Shown here piece by piece: positions 10,626 to 21,329 of a stretch of 64,000 nt of DNA. The notes beneath the pieces were generated by a model, which was not told the origin of the DNA, made no database searches, and saw nothing but the letters and a program-made list of their open reading frames with translations. Made by a program: the position numbers and the translations under genes. The first letter of the stretch is position 1, and the number at the start of each line of letters is the position of its first letter. The DNA comes from Sporodiniella umbellata. Taxonomy: Eukaryota; Mucoromycota; Mucoromycetes; Mucorales; Rhizopodaceae. The stretch is from assembly GCA_025677835.1 (NCBI GenBank), contig JAIXMR010000067.1:1-64000 (forward strand), in the 5' to 3' direction.

Positions 10626-12983
10626 TTACTGGACGACCAATAGACTTGCGTTTCCTTTGAGTAACTGTGTGGCTAATGGACTGAGGATGTTTTCTGTAGG
10701 CAGATTGTCAAGGTAGGACCGACCGAGGACAATGATGTCTTGATGCGAAAATAGAGTGGAATTAAGAATCGTGTGTGCTGTTAATTGTTTCACATGTTTA
10801 CTCTCCACATTCGTTTGGGTTTGACTCATAAACAAATCACCTTCTTTTCCTTCTATGAAACGCTGGATACTTTCACGTGTGGCCCATTGGGAGCCAACAT
10901 GCGTACCCAAGACAAGGAGGCGGCAGTCGTGGAAAGACTGTAGCTTGAGCGCGAATTGGAGAGGAGCTGGGTTGGTTTCTTCCCAGACAACGACCATCTG
11001 CTGTGGCGTAGCATGCTGTGTTACGCCAAACCCTCTGTCCACAAAGACACCGACAGGGCAGTGTTGGATGGTTGCAAACGCTTGGTGAAACATCTCGCTC
11101 GCTTCTTCAGGAATGTAGGGCAAGATCACGAGATCGGCTTCCACTTGCTGAGCATAATCGGATAGCGACTTGACTTGTTCTTGTGCGTATTCTAGATGCG
11201 TATGCAACGGGAGTCCAACGAGACTGCAGAACGTAGAGAGCGCCTTGAGAATAGGGTCTCGTTCAGGTTCGGTCTTGATCTTCATCACGTCTGAAGTACG
11301 CTGGGTGAGTTCGATCAAACGTAGCGCATGGAAATCCACCTTGTTTGCCTTAAAGAGTTGGGCAAAAGCCATGATAGACGAAAGCGACTCTACGCGGTCC
11401 AAGAAAGCCAGGATGCTGTACCGACCCACGTAAATGCTCTTTTCTTCCTCTTTGCCTATACTCGAACGCGAGACATCTTCGAAATGCACTGTCTGTTTCT
11501 GATACCATTCAGGGTAGAGATAGACTACCATAGGCGTTGTCATGAACGTAGTGATCAAGGCCATCACCACCAGAATGGCAAAGACTATTTATAAATCAAA
11601 AGTTACACACACACACACACACATATTGCCACTTTTTTAGATTTACCTTGATCATTCAGTACGCCAGCATCGTGCCCAATATTTAAAACAATCAATTCTA
11701 CCAATCTATTATTATATCATCAGTACACGAAAAAAAAAAAAAAAAAAAAAATGAAAAAAACGCGCAATAGAATCACAATTATTATTATTATTATTATTAT
11801 AATAATAATAATAATAATATAAATCGCTCATTCATTTTAAAGTTATTTTTACCCTTTACAGTTCATCAAGAAACCAACAGTCAAAGATTCTCTAAACTTC
11901 AGACCACACCACTTGGCAGCCAGAGTACAGCCAACGATCTTTCCAACACAAGCCAAAAAGATCACCAAGACCACGTATCCCCAGACAGCGCCTGTATCCA
12001 ATAAGCCGATTTGAGTTTTTAAACCAGAGAGAGTGAAATACTAAATAAAGAAAAAAAAGTTTCTAATATTAAAACGATGGATGAATGAATGCTTTTTTTT
12101 ACCAAGGGTAGAAAGATGATGTTGATCATATCTTCAATTTTCTCTGTGATTTTGATAGGCAGATCATGTTCATGAGGGATGATGATGCCAGCAAGGAAGC
12201 CACCAAAGATGGCGTGAATGCCAATGATGTCTGTCACAAAGGCAGAGAGGAGGACGATGATCAGCGTGACTGTCATGAGAAGAGGGGAAGGGCCTTGTTC
12301 ATACCGTGTGTAGATACAGAGACGACGATAGAGAGGACCGATAGCCAAGATCAAGAACAAGGTGAAGCCGATAGCCGTCAAAAAGACATAGAGCGCTTCA
12401 AGCCCTTCGTTTGAGTTCAAGAGGGCGACGACCAAAGCAAGCAACACCCAGGCGGTACAATCGTTGACGAGACCCGCTGCCATCGTGATACCTCCCACTC
12501 GGGTTTTGAGTAACTTGAGTTCTGCCAGAATACGAGCCAGGACCGGAAATGCCTAAATGAAAAATAATAGAGTGTGTGAGAGAGCTTTGTCATTGGATAG
12601 GATCCATTCAAAGGTACCGTGATCGAAAGAGCTACGCCTAGGAACAGAATGAAACTACCAAATGACACGTTCGGCTGATTCTGTAGTTTGTATAAGCCGA
12701 CACTGACAGCGCAACCGAGACCGAAAGGCAAGGCCATGCCTGCCACCGCCACCGAAAGACTCGTCTTCCAATCCTTCCTGATCACCTTCAGATCCACCTC
12801 GAGTCCAACCTGGAACAAGAAGAAAATCAGGCCCAACGTGGCAATCAGGTTCAAAAACGGCAGCGAGGCAGACGGAAAGATGGCTTGTTGAAACCCGGGG
12901 ATTCTTCCCATCACGGTCGGGCCCAAAACAATACCAGCAATGACTGTATCACGCCTGTCAGTCGGCTGACACTCAAACTCCCT

Positions 12984-13015
<32 letters not shown>

Positions 13016-13240
13016 GTAGATACCTTCGGATATCACCTTGGGTTGGCGTAAAAAGCCCAATGGAATTGCAATCAATCGACAGAGACAAAGAATCATCGTT
13101 GCCTATACTTCATACTGTCAGAGAGCTTATGCGTGGTATGTTGGCAGTTTTACCTGAATAATAAATAGTACTACAGGATCGGCTGCATTGAAATTGGCTG
13201 GGTTCATACCAGCAAAAACTCCTGCTTGTGAAGTAGGCAT
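10626..13240 (-). CDS. KHA1: Kha1-like K+/H+ antiporter (CPA2 family)
   Basis: Seven exons: 13154-13240, 13024-13102, 12618-12943, 12103-12552, 11853-12040, 11647-11705, 10626-11584. They give 715 residues. Residues about 30-420 are the CPA2 membrane domain, with LGPTVMGRIPGF, FLFQVGLEVDL, GLVNDCTAWVLLA (the ND-x-x-A/W ion site), ITDIIGIHAIFGGFLAG-like and YFTLSGLKTQIGLLD. The last about 290 residues are soluble and resemble the USP-like tail of yeast Kha1. Kha1 exchanges K+ for H+ at Golgi/endosomal membranes in pH and ion homeostasis. Introns carry T tracts, and the fifth holds an (ATT)n/(AAT)n inverted repeat. It is somewhat shorter than yeast Kha1, mainly in the tail. Splice junctions all keep frame. 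Confidence 0.93.
11778..11820. repeat. (ATT)n/(AAT)n inverted repeat inside a Kha1 intron
   Basis: Eight ATT units run directly into seven AAT units, forming a near-perfect self-complementary arm pair. It lies in the 147-nt intron between exons 5 and 6 of the antiporter gene and is followed by a 21-22 base A run. Confidence 0.8.
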
Positions 13241-13507
13241 GGTTGCGTAAAAGAAAATAAAAATTAAAAATCAAAAAAAAAAAAGTTGAAAAAATTAAAA
13301 AATCTTTGCCTATTTAAAATAAGAATTTTATTTCCTAAATAAGCTTATCCAAAAGGCAACAGACGAATTCAAAGTAGATTTGACACAGTACGTTCTTAAA
13401 CTAGATTTTTGTTTTTATTTTAATACAAGTGTTAAAGTGTCTATTATTTTTTTTTAAAAAAAAAAAATAAAATAAAAAGAGAAGAGGGGGAATGATAAGC
13501 TTGGGTT

Positions 13508-14510
13508 TTAAGCTTGGGCTTCAGCTTCTAATTCACTGAGGTATCTTTCAGCATCCAAAGCAGCCATACAGCCAGAACCAGCTGAGGTAATCGCTTGACG
13601 ATAACGTTTATCTTGAACATCCCCAGCAGCGAACAAGCCGGGTATGTTTGTTTCAGCAGAGCCAGGAATGGTCTTGATGTATCCCTCACTGTCTAAATCC
13701 ACCACACCCTTGACCAGATTCGTGGCAGGGTCGTGGCCGATAGCATAGAACAATCCGCTGGCTTCGATTTCACCCGTTTCCTTGGTTTGATTGTTGACAA
13801 AAGCGACAGCAGTCAACAAGTTGCCATTGCCGACAGCTTCTGTGGGCGATGTGTTGAAGTGTACCTTGACTTTGGGGTGGCTCAACAAACGTTTGGCCAT
13901 CACGCTGGAAGCGCGTAATTCACCACGACGAACAAGCACATGAACCATCGAGCCATCTTGTTAAAAAAAAAGTTAAGTCACGACACGACGTTTGCTCACT
14001 TACATTTGGTCAGATAAATGGCTTCTTCAGCAGCAGAATCCCCACCACCAATGACGACCAAAGGCTTGTTTCTAAAGATAGGCACAGCACCATCACAAAC
14101 AGCACAGGCAGAGATACCGTTTTGCCAGTATTTGGTTTCTCCAGGCAAGTCCATACGTCTGGCAGTGGCCCCAGTGGCAATGATCACAGCGTCAGCCACA
14201 TCGGTAGGTTCCTCTTGACCTTCTGAGCCTTCACGCCAGATCTTGAAAGGACGAGAGGTGGTATCGAGTTTGGTGATGGTTTCAGTTTCAACTACCGTGC
14301 CGCAGTTGACAGATTGTTCTCTCATGGCATCCATGAGTTCACCACCCAGAATACCTTTAGGAAAACCAGGGAAATTTTCGATATCGGTTGTAGTTGTCAA
14401 TTGTCCTCCGGGTGCAATACCGTTGGCCATCATCCCTTCAAACAGGATAGGGTTCAAGTTGGCACGGGCAAGATAGATAGCGGCAGTATGACCTAACTCA
14501 AGTCCTGATC

Positions 14511-14547
<37 letters not shown>

Positions 14548-14661
14548 TTTACCTGCAGGGCCAGAACCGATAACAGCAGCTTTATGATGTTGAGGAGCCA
14601 TGATAGGTGAAAAAGTACTAAAGTTTCGAACTTTGAAAAGTGAACGAAAAGAAGAAAACAT
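13508..14661 (-). CDS. TRR1: Thioredoxin reductase, with probable alternative mitochondrial start
   Basis: Three exons: 14553-14661 (or from 14601), 14004-14492, 13508-13956. From the ATG at 14601 it gives 328 residues, the usual low-molecular-weight length: FAD motif [16 protein letters not shown], redox pair CAVC followed by DGAVP, NADP motif [12 protein letters not shown], and C-terminal FAD motif [16 protein letters not shown]. It reduces thioredoxin with NADPH. An in-frame ATG 20 codons earlier (14661) adds a leader rich in F, R, K and S with no acidic residue ([14 protein letters not shown]), which looks like a mitochondrial presequence. Two products from one gene are likely. Three CCAAT boxes lie upstream. 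Intron 1 contains a (CT)n run. Confidence 0.95.
14517..14545. repeat. (CT)n microsatellite in TRR1 intron 1
   Basis: About 14 CT units fill much of the first intron of the thioredoxin reductase gene. A second, shorter CT-rich stretch lies at about 14710-14750 in the promoter. Confidence 0.85.
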
Positions 14662-14775
14662 TTAAAAAAAATTGAGCTAAACCCCCCTCTTTTTAAATTC
14701 AATACGCACCCCTCCCTCTCTTTCTCTTTCTTTCTCTCTCTCTCTCTCTTTGGCTTGTGACTGCAATGGCTAGGA

Positions 14776-14863
14776 CCAATCATAGCCCCCAGCCCCGGCC
14801 TCTTAGTCATCTTGCCTTCCACTCATCATCCACCGCTGGATTGGTAATACACTTTCCACCAAT
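14776..14863. promoter_or_regulatory. Three CCAAT boxes upstream of thioredoxin reductase
   Basis: CCAAT at 14776-14780 (GACCAATCA), ATTGG (reverse) at 14840-14844 and CCAAT at 14859-14863 (CACCAATCAA) lie 115-203 bases before the upper ATG. Clustered CCAAT boxes fit control by the NF-Y/HAP complex, which in fungi is tied to redox and iron responses. The sites are seen; binding is inferred. Confidence 0.45.
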
Positions 14864-15018
14864 CAATATCCGCTTCCAGTTTATTTCGGATGACATTAAT
14901 TTTACCCAAAAAAAAAAAAAATAGAGAGAGAGAGAGACCGGAGATTTTGAAGTGCGCTTGTATATAGATATAGATTTGTATTATATAAGATGTGTTTATG
15001 TTTTTTTTTTTTTTTGTA

Positions 15019-15050
<32 letters not shown>

Positions 15051-15083
15051 GAGAGATGATGAAGAAGACGAAGGGTAGTGGGT

Positions 15084-16515
15084 TTACATGAGAACACAAT
15101 CATCTTGATTGCCATTCTTCTTTTTTGGGTTTGTTTCTATATTTTTTCCTTGTAGACGTTGAATGGCACGTTTATCACCGTGTTCAGCTGCTTTTTTGTA
15201 CCATGCCATAGCTTCTGCAGGGTTTTTGGGGATACCGATGCCTACTTCTGTAAAATAACCTACAGCGTATTCTGCCTTGGGCAATTCTTTTTCAGCAGCG
15301 CGTTTAGCCCACAAGTAAGCATCTTCATCCGACTGAGGCAAGACGTTGGGCGATCCGACGAGGTACCAGGCCGTCAAGGCAAAACAGGCTTCACGGTGAC
15401 CATGTTGAGCGGCAATGGTGTAATAATGAATAGAGAGCGCAGGGTCGGCGGTACATTCCAGTTTACCATACTCGTAACATTCACCCAAGCGAAAGGCTGA
15501 GGGCGCATAGTCCAGTTCGGCAGCCTGGACATACAACGAAACAGCATAGGGCAGATCGACAAAGACCACATTGGGTATCCCACGTTCGTGAAGTAAGGCG
15601 AGTTCATGAACCGCATGGGGATATTCGCTCGTGGCGGCTTCAGCCGATCGCTTCAGCCATTTAACGCCATCTCTGGGTACTTTGGATAGCCCAAGCTCTC
15701 CATTGACATCAGCAACACCCAGTCGATACATTGCACCCGGATGATTCAACGTGGCGGCTTTCCTATCTAACATCAGTATCCAAAAAAAAAAAAAAAAAAA
15801 AAGGTGGGATCAATGCTTACTTGTAAAACTGTACAGCCTTGGCCGCATCTTTTCGACAGCCCAGACCATCTTCATAACATTTGGCTGCTCTAAAATAAAA
15901 GTAGGGTTAGATCAGAGAGGAAGCCCCAGTAGCTTACCGATAGGCTGCATCAGCATGATGATGTTTGGTGGCCTGGACAAACAAGGGGAAAGCCTTGTCA
16001 AATTCGTTTTTTCCTTTTTTACTGAGCAGACCCGAGGCATAGAGATTACCGAGATAATATTGAGATTCGGCATGCCCTCTTGCAGCCAGTTGTTTCAACA
16101 GTTTCTCTGCTTCAGCCAGATACTCCCAGCGTGTGCTGTCATCATCCGTGATGGGCTTGGCTGCTTCCACCATAAAGATGGCAAAGTCACACTGAATATC
16201 GGGACTGTTGGTCTTTTTGGCATTCTCTCGGTACATGTTGATGGTCTGAGCGTAGGATAATAACGACGCTTTGTTACCAGGTTTGAGGTGAGAATGGTCC
16301 AGGAGTTGATCGTTTGATATCGAAAGGTTGGTCATCGAATGAGTACGTGTGCCAGGTGGAGTCTTGCTCATTTCAGGTAGTGGGCTTGGTTGTTGTCGGT
16401 TCATGGATAGGGAAGGAGCCGACATATTGTTAGGATTAGCATATTGAAACTGAGGGCGTGGTGTGGTGTTGTAATCCATATGTTTCGGTGGTGGAGGAGG
16501 TACATTCTGTGCCAT
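15084..16515 (-). CDS. Chs4/Skt5-like chitin synthase activator (Sel1 repeats, CaaX end)
   Basis: Three exons, 15938-16515, 15821-15889 and 15084-15762, give 441 residues. The N-terminal about 90 residues are proline/serine-rich and disordered. Residues about 100-425 are Sel1 helical repeats, seen as A-x-Y-x-L-G and A-W-Y-K-K-A-A-E-H-G units (for example FRLGECYEYG and AMAWYKKAAEHGD). The protein ends in CVLM, a CaaX box predicted to be farnesylated; yeast Skt5/Chs4 also ends in a CaaX box and activates chitin synthase III at the bud neck. A role in wall chitin deposition is therefore likely. A + strand A40 run at 16551-16590 lies just upstream, so the sense strand has a long T tract before the ATG. 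Other Sel1 proteins cannot be fully excluded. Confidence 0.88.
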
Positions 16516-16550
16516 GATTACTATTTTTTCTTTTAAAAGAAAAAAATACG

Positions 16551-16591
<41 letters not shown>

Positions 16592-17172
16592 GAGCTAAAG
16601 AAAAAGAAAAAGAAAAAAAAAAATGGATGTCTGTATGTCTATATAGCTATATATATCTATATCAATATAAAAATATCAATATAAAAATTCAAGGAGGCTT
16701 ATGGGGTTTTCAATAGGAAAAAAAAAAAAAAAAAAAAAAAGGGTAAAGAATAACGAGGGGAAGCAAAGGAAACGTTATATAAAAATTAGATAGAAAGACC
16801 AAAAATAGCTTTCAAAGAATCTTCTCAAAAGAGATGATATCATTTTGGAGGGAGAGTAGCTGAAACCAGAGCGCTGTCAAAACGTACCAACGATAGAAAG
16901 AGGGGGGGGGGATGAGTTTTCTCTCTCTCTTTCTCCCTCTTTCTTTTTATTTTTGTAAAGAAGTATCCCTTATTGAAGAAAGAGGTATATTCTGTATGCA
17001 ACATACGTTGCTTCCTAAAATAGGTCCTTTTTTTTTTTTTTTTTTTTTTTTGTTTATTAGACTGTTTGTACCAAAGAAAGAAATCAAACGCGTTTTGGCA
17101 GTGTAGCGGCTTTTAGAAAACCAAAAGTGTAGAGACACGTGTGGTGTGTGTGGGGGGGGTATGTGTTATAGG
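16516..17172. other. Intergenic region with long A runs
   Basis: Between the Chs4-like promoter and the 3' end of the TBC gene. It contains A40 at 16551-16590, A22 near 16720, AT-repeat stretches near 16640-16690, a G8 run near 16903 and T26 near 17027. No coding signal was found. Confidence 0.6.
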
Positions 17173-19471
17173 TTATTCGGTACGATGTTCAGAAATAGAA
17201 CCCTGACTGAGGGTGTGCATCAGACGAGAGTAAACGCTGGCTCTCTTTTGAGAGGGAGTAGAGCAGATGCTGTCGACCGAGTTTCGCGTGGATTCAAGAG
17301 CGGCGGAAGAGGTTGTCATGAGAGCAGAAAGGGAACTTCGTTTGACCTGTAAAGAGACGGGTCGTTTGGGTTGAAAGCTTGAACGATGATTGGCACCACA
17401 TTCGGCCAGCTTGAGTTTGGCTTCTGCTAGCAGTTTCTCTAGCTCTCGACAGCGCAGGTCGCTATCAGCCAGCTGCTGCTGGAGATCGGTAGGGGAAGGC
17501 GGGCGATGAACTAAAGTGGGCGTAGCAAACAAGGTTTGATGTGCAGCGAGTACTTCCTCTGTAAACGATCCACGCGGCATCAAATACTCCCGCCGTTGGT
17601 CTTCCAGCCGCTGCGCACGTGCCTGGTGTTGGCGGCAATCGGTTTCTAGCTGAAGGTTTTCCATCTTGAGATCGGCCAGGGTACATTTCGCCACCTGGTT
17701 TTTTTCCTGCAAGGTGTGATTGTCCTGTTGCAGGCGGTCATTCTCAGCGCGGACGGTCATGAGCGTGGTCTGAAGGGCCATGAGTTTCTCGATCAAGGCA
17801 GCTTGAGAGGTCTGAAGGTCCCCAAACCTGTCTTGGGCCTGGCGATGTTCAGCGGCCAAGGCGTCGTGTTTCTGACCGAGCTCGAAATGAGCCAATTTGA
17901 CCTCGACCAGTTCTGAGGTGACTTCTTCCAGACTGTCGGTGCTGGATTCGCTTGGACTCTGTGGGCTGGGATCGAGCCAGTAGGTGGCTTTGGACCAGGG
18001 AGCCTCCCGCAGGATGGCGCGTTGGGTCTGTTTCTTTTCTTGGGCCAAACGGTTCTGGTAAACTTGCCCGATCGCCGTCATCTTGGGTCGGGTGATGACG
18101 CCACTCAGGCTCATGGCATCGTCTATCACACTTTCTGGATCAGAGGCGTAGGCTTCCTGATACATAAGCTGGCTGCTACCCAAAGAGACCATCAGACTTT
18201 CGAAATCGTCCATAGCCAACAGTCTGGCTTCGTTCTTTTGCATGACGGCGATAGCAACGCGGGTGATGGTCTCCACTGCACCTTCGGCAAACACCAGGTC
18301 ATAGATGCGTAATACCAAAGAGATTGGAAAGGTGTAGGCAAACAAGGTCAGATACCATTGGGAGGCAAACATGGCTACCTGGATCCCATGCGATGCCAGA
18401 TGGTCCCCTAGTGCTGGGCAGGTTTCGTTCAAGAGTTGATGAAATTGATGTAATCTTAGATGGAGTCCTTCCATATTCAAGGTGAACATGGTTCTCATCT
18501 CGTACGTCTCCATCAATCTTTTATTGTGGTTAGTAGACAGACTGGGATGCTTTTTCCCCCTTACCTCACAAAGGTGCAGAACGCTTGATCTTCTGGCATC
18601 TAGAAGAGAGAGGGATGAATGGAGCCTTTGCAACACAGAGGAAAACTTACGGTGATCAAGAGCGGACCGGCCAAGAAAGCCAGGCCTTGACAGTAGCCAA
18701 CATGGGTATCATAAATGCTGTAGGCTTTCAGGATCCTACCGAGCGCGAGCTGACCCTCCCCTCCGTCATCTTTAAACATATCGAGCTGAGGAAAGGTACG
18801 CGAGAGATCGCGTTGGATGATGCGCTCGTAATGGGGAGAGGTTTCGGCTGAGAGTTGTGTGTAGAGTGATTCGAGGTTAAGCGAGCTAGCCTGAGCCATT
18901 GACTGCCAGACCAGGCCACGAATCTTGTGTGGAATGCCACCCCATCTCAATTTGGCAGCCAAAAGATGAGGTAACTTGGTGGCCGCGGCTGTGTAATCTT
19001 GAACGATCGCCTGCCAAAAATCCCATTCGTGCTGTGGATCGATTTCAGTCATGGGACGTTTGGCGAGCATGGCCTGAATCGAGGCTTCATGGTTCTCATG
19101 GGTGGGTGAAAAGGTGGCATCGCTAACAAGACAACGTAGGGTGTTGAAATCCGCCTGGAGTCGATTGGATTCAATGCAAACGGATTTGGGGTCGGCGTTC
19201 AAAAGGATGTTTTGTCTTTCGAGGCGAGACAAGAGGTATTCTTCAGACACCTTGGCTACCGTAAGTAGTCATGTTGATTATCACCACAAAAAAAAAGAAA
19301 GAAAGAAAGCCTTACTTGGGGTGGTAATTTTGCATTTTCTTGCTCTAGTCTCTGTAGGGTCTGATCGCATGGTTGCAACACCTCAAAGTCAGCATTCAGC
19401 TTTAGTTTCTCTGGATTGGCAAAAATCCCTCGACGTTCAGCCAAGGTCTCTCTTTCTACCAACGCACTCAT
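17173..19471 (-). CDS. TBC-domain Rab GTPase-activating protein with C-terminal coiled coil
   Basis: Four exons, 19316-19471, 18651-19250, 18565-18599 and 17173-18517, give 711 residues. The TBC domain spans about residues 130-350. It has the arginine finger in IIQRDLSRTFP and the glutamine finger in YCQGLAFLAG, followed by MPEDQAFCTFVRLME, MFASQWYLTLFAYTFP and IYDLVFAEG. Both catalytic fingers are intact, so it should speed GTP hydrolysis by a Rab. A long coiled coil follows (about 440-570), then a serine-rich tail. The layout resembles EVI5/Gyp5-type GAPs of the Golgi and recycling route; the Rab target is unknown. The 35-nt exon 3 encodes part of the TBC core and is easily missed. Base composition is more GC-rich than its surroundings. 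Confidence 0.92.
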
Positions 19472-19487
19472 CTCTCTACAGGAAAAC

Positions 19488-19527
<40 letters not shown>

Positions 19528-19888
19528 TTTTTAAGGGGGAGAAAAGAGGAGATCCAAAAAAAGTTTATTGCTGCCAAAATCTGCGTTACATTGTCATTTA
19601 TTGTAACATGCATAAGGTACATTAGAGCCTGTACTCTCACTCTATTTTCTTTCCATTTCAGAAAGCAAAAGAAAAAAGCGCCAATGGGAACAGGGGGGGG
19701 GGAAAGGATATATACACACACACACATATATATATATGTGTGTGTGTATGTATGTATGTATGTATCAATGTAGGTGTGTGTGTGTGTGTGTTGAAGAAGA
19801 ATTTGATCGTTTTAATAATCCTTTTAAGGTATACAAGAGAGTGAGTGGTACAAGCCAAAGGGGACTTGTGAATAAAATAGACAGTTCA
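19472..19888. repeat. Promoter of the TBC gene with nested CA/TA/TG microsatellite (19709-19791)
   Basis: Next to the TBC start is an A run (about 19492-19523). At 19709-19791 a (CA)n-(TA)n-(TG)n-(GTAT)n stretch is largely self-complementary and is preceded by a G9 run. This is the 3' side of the velvet gene and the 5' side of the TBC gene. No gene was seen here. Confidence 0.7.
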
Positions 19889-20958
19889 TCAGGTGGAAAG
19901 ATAAGAGGAGATTTCGATTCGTTTATAGGCTGGTTTTGGGGTTTCTTTCGACTTTGAGTCGTCTTCTTCCTCTTTGTTAGAGACGACCCGCCGAATACGC
20001 CTACCTTTTCGAATGGAGATCTTGATGCCTTGTTGGGCAAAACATTGGGAGAGGGGCGTGGAATCTAAGCCAGAGGTCAATGAGGGACAATAAGCAAAAT
20101 AAGGATTACCTGTCATGCCAGGAAAGTTTTTGGCTGAATAGACAATAAACGGATCTGAAAAAAGGAACTCGGTTACGTCAGAGCTCATCGTCATTGGATC
20201 GCTAACAACAGACGTTTTTAGTCTATAAAAAAAAAAAAAAAAAAATGAAAAAAAAAAAAACCAAAAAAAAAAAAAAAAAAAAAATTTATTATCATTTTAC
20301 CCTGCAGCCAAATTCATAAACATGAATTTAAGACAAAAAGTACCGCCGATACGAACAGAAAGGTCTTGAAAGATATAAAAGATGCCAGGCTGATCGTTTT
20401 TATCGTTGAGCTGGTAAGCACTTGAAACAAGCGCACCCATCAACGAGCGGGTGGGCTGCGGCTCTTCAAAGGAGAGCAAAGTGCCTCCGAGTGCATCGTC
20501 TGGCTTGCGAAAAGATTAATCAAAAGCAAGATGAGTAAGGTTGTTTTTTTACCATGGCTTGTAGTGGACGGATTGTAGACCAGATTGAGATTTTCCTTTC
20601 GATCTTCAGAATATAGATCGCATTGGACCAGCGAACGAAAGACGTCTTCTCCGTCGTGACTATAGCAACAAACAGGTTATATATTTCATGGCTGGAAAGT
20701 GTCCCTCCCTTTTCCTACATTGCATTGACAAGCCTGCCGTCCGGTTGTTCGATAAAGAGCTGTAGAATAGGCGGTGGATCAATCGGTCTACGATCCTTTT
20801 CCCCAAACCCGCAGCTTCTCGCTCGGTTGGGATTCTGTAGGATCTCTAATTCCCGTTATTGTCGGATCTTAAATTGGATATGACGTACTTAGTTTATACT
20901 TTTTACTCCTCTGACTTGGTCTTCCTAATCCAAGTGGTGGGGGGATGATCATAGACAT
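19889..20958 (-). CDS. Velvet-family transcription regulator
   Basis: Six exons: 20889-20958, 20719-20845, 20553-20659, 20301-20499, 20110-20222, 19889-20064. They give 263 residues. The velvet domain runs from about residue 20 to 225. The signature CGFGEKDRRPIDPPP (35-49) is followed by QLFI-Q, FYIFQDLSVR-GGTF-LKF, FIVYSAKNFPGMTDSTPLS and FA-QGIKISIRKG. Velvet proteins are fungal NF-kB-like DNA-binding regulators of development, spores and secondary metabolism. The basic stretch after the domain (RKGRRIRR) may be a nuclear signal. The last intron is 45 nt, a multiple of three without a stop, so unspliced reading inserts 15 false residues inside the GMTDSTPL motif. The N-terminus (about 20 residues) is short. 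Which velvet subfamily (VelB, VosA or other) I cannot say. Confidence 0.93.
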
Positions 20959-21165
20959 TCACTCTTGGAGGCACCCCAAAAATAAAAATAAAATAAAAAA
21001 ACAAAATCAATCAATAAGATTAGAAAAAAACAGAAATCTTTTTTTCTTTTTTTTATGTTTTTCTAAAACAGAAAAAAAAAAAAGAAAAAAAAAAAAAAAG
21101 AAAATCCGAAAACAATGAAAAGGTTAAAAAAAAAAAAAAAAAAAAGAAAGGGGTGAGAGAGTGAG

Positions 21166-21200
<35 letters not shown>

Positions 21201-21329
21201 TATAATCTAGAATAAAAAAGAATGAGATAGAAAAGTACCTTTAAATAGTAAAAAAAATAAAAGAAAAAAAAAAAAGTCACTTTTAGAAGACTCTAAAATC
21301 TTTCATGGAGGAGGGACGGGTTTTATTAT
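20959..21329. other. Intergenic A-rich region
   Basis: Velvet promoter and 3' side of the threonyl-tRNA synthetase gene. It is dominated by A runs separated by single G or C bases (21008-21280). No gene was seen. Confidence 0.6.

Noticed and set aside
17146..19494. Several plus-strand frames across the TBC gene
   Set aside because: Shadows of the GC-rich TBC coding sequence.
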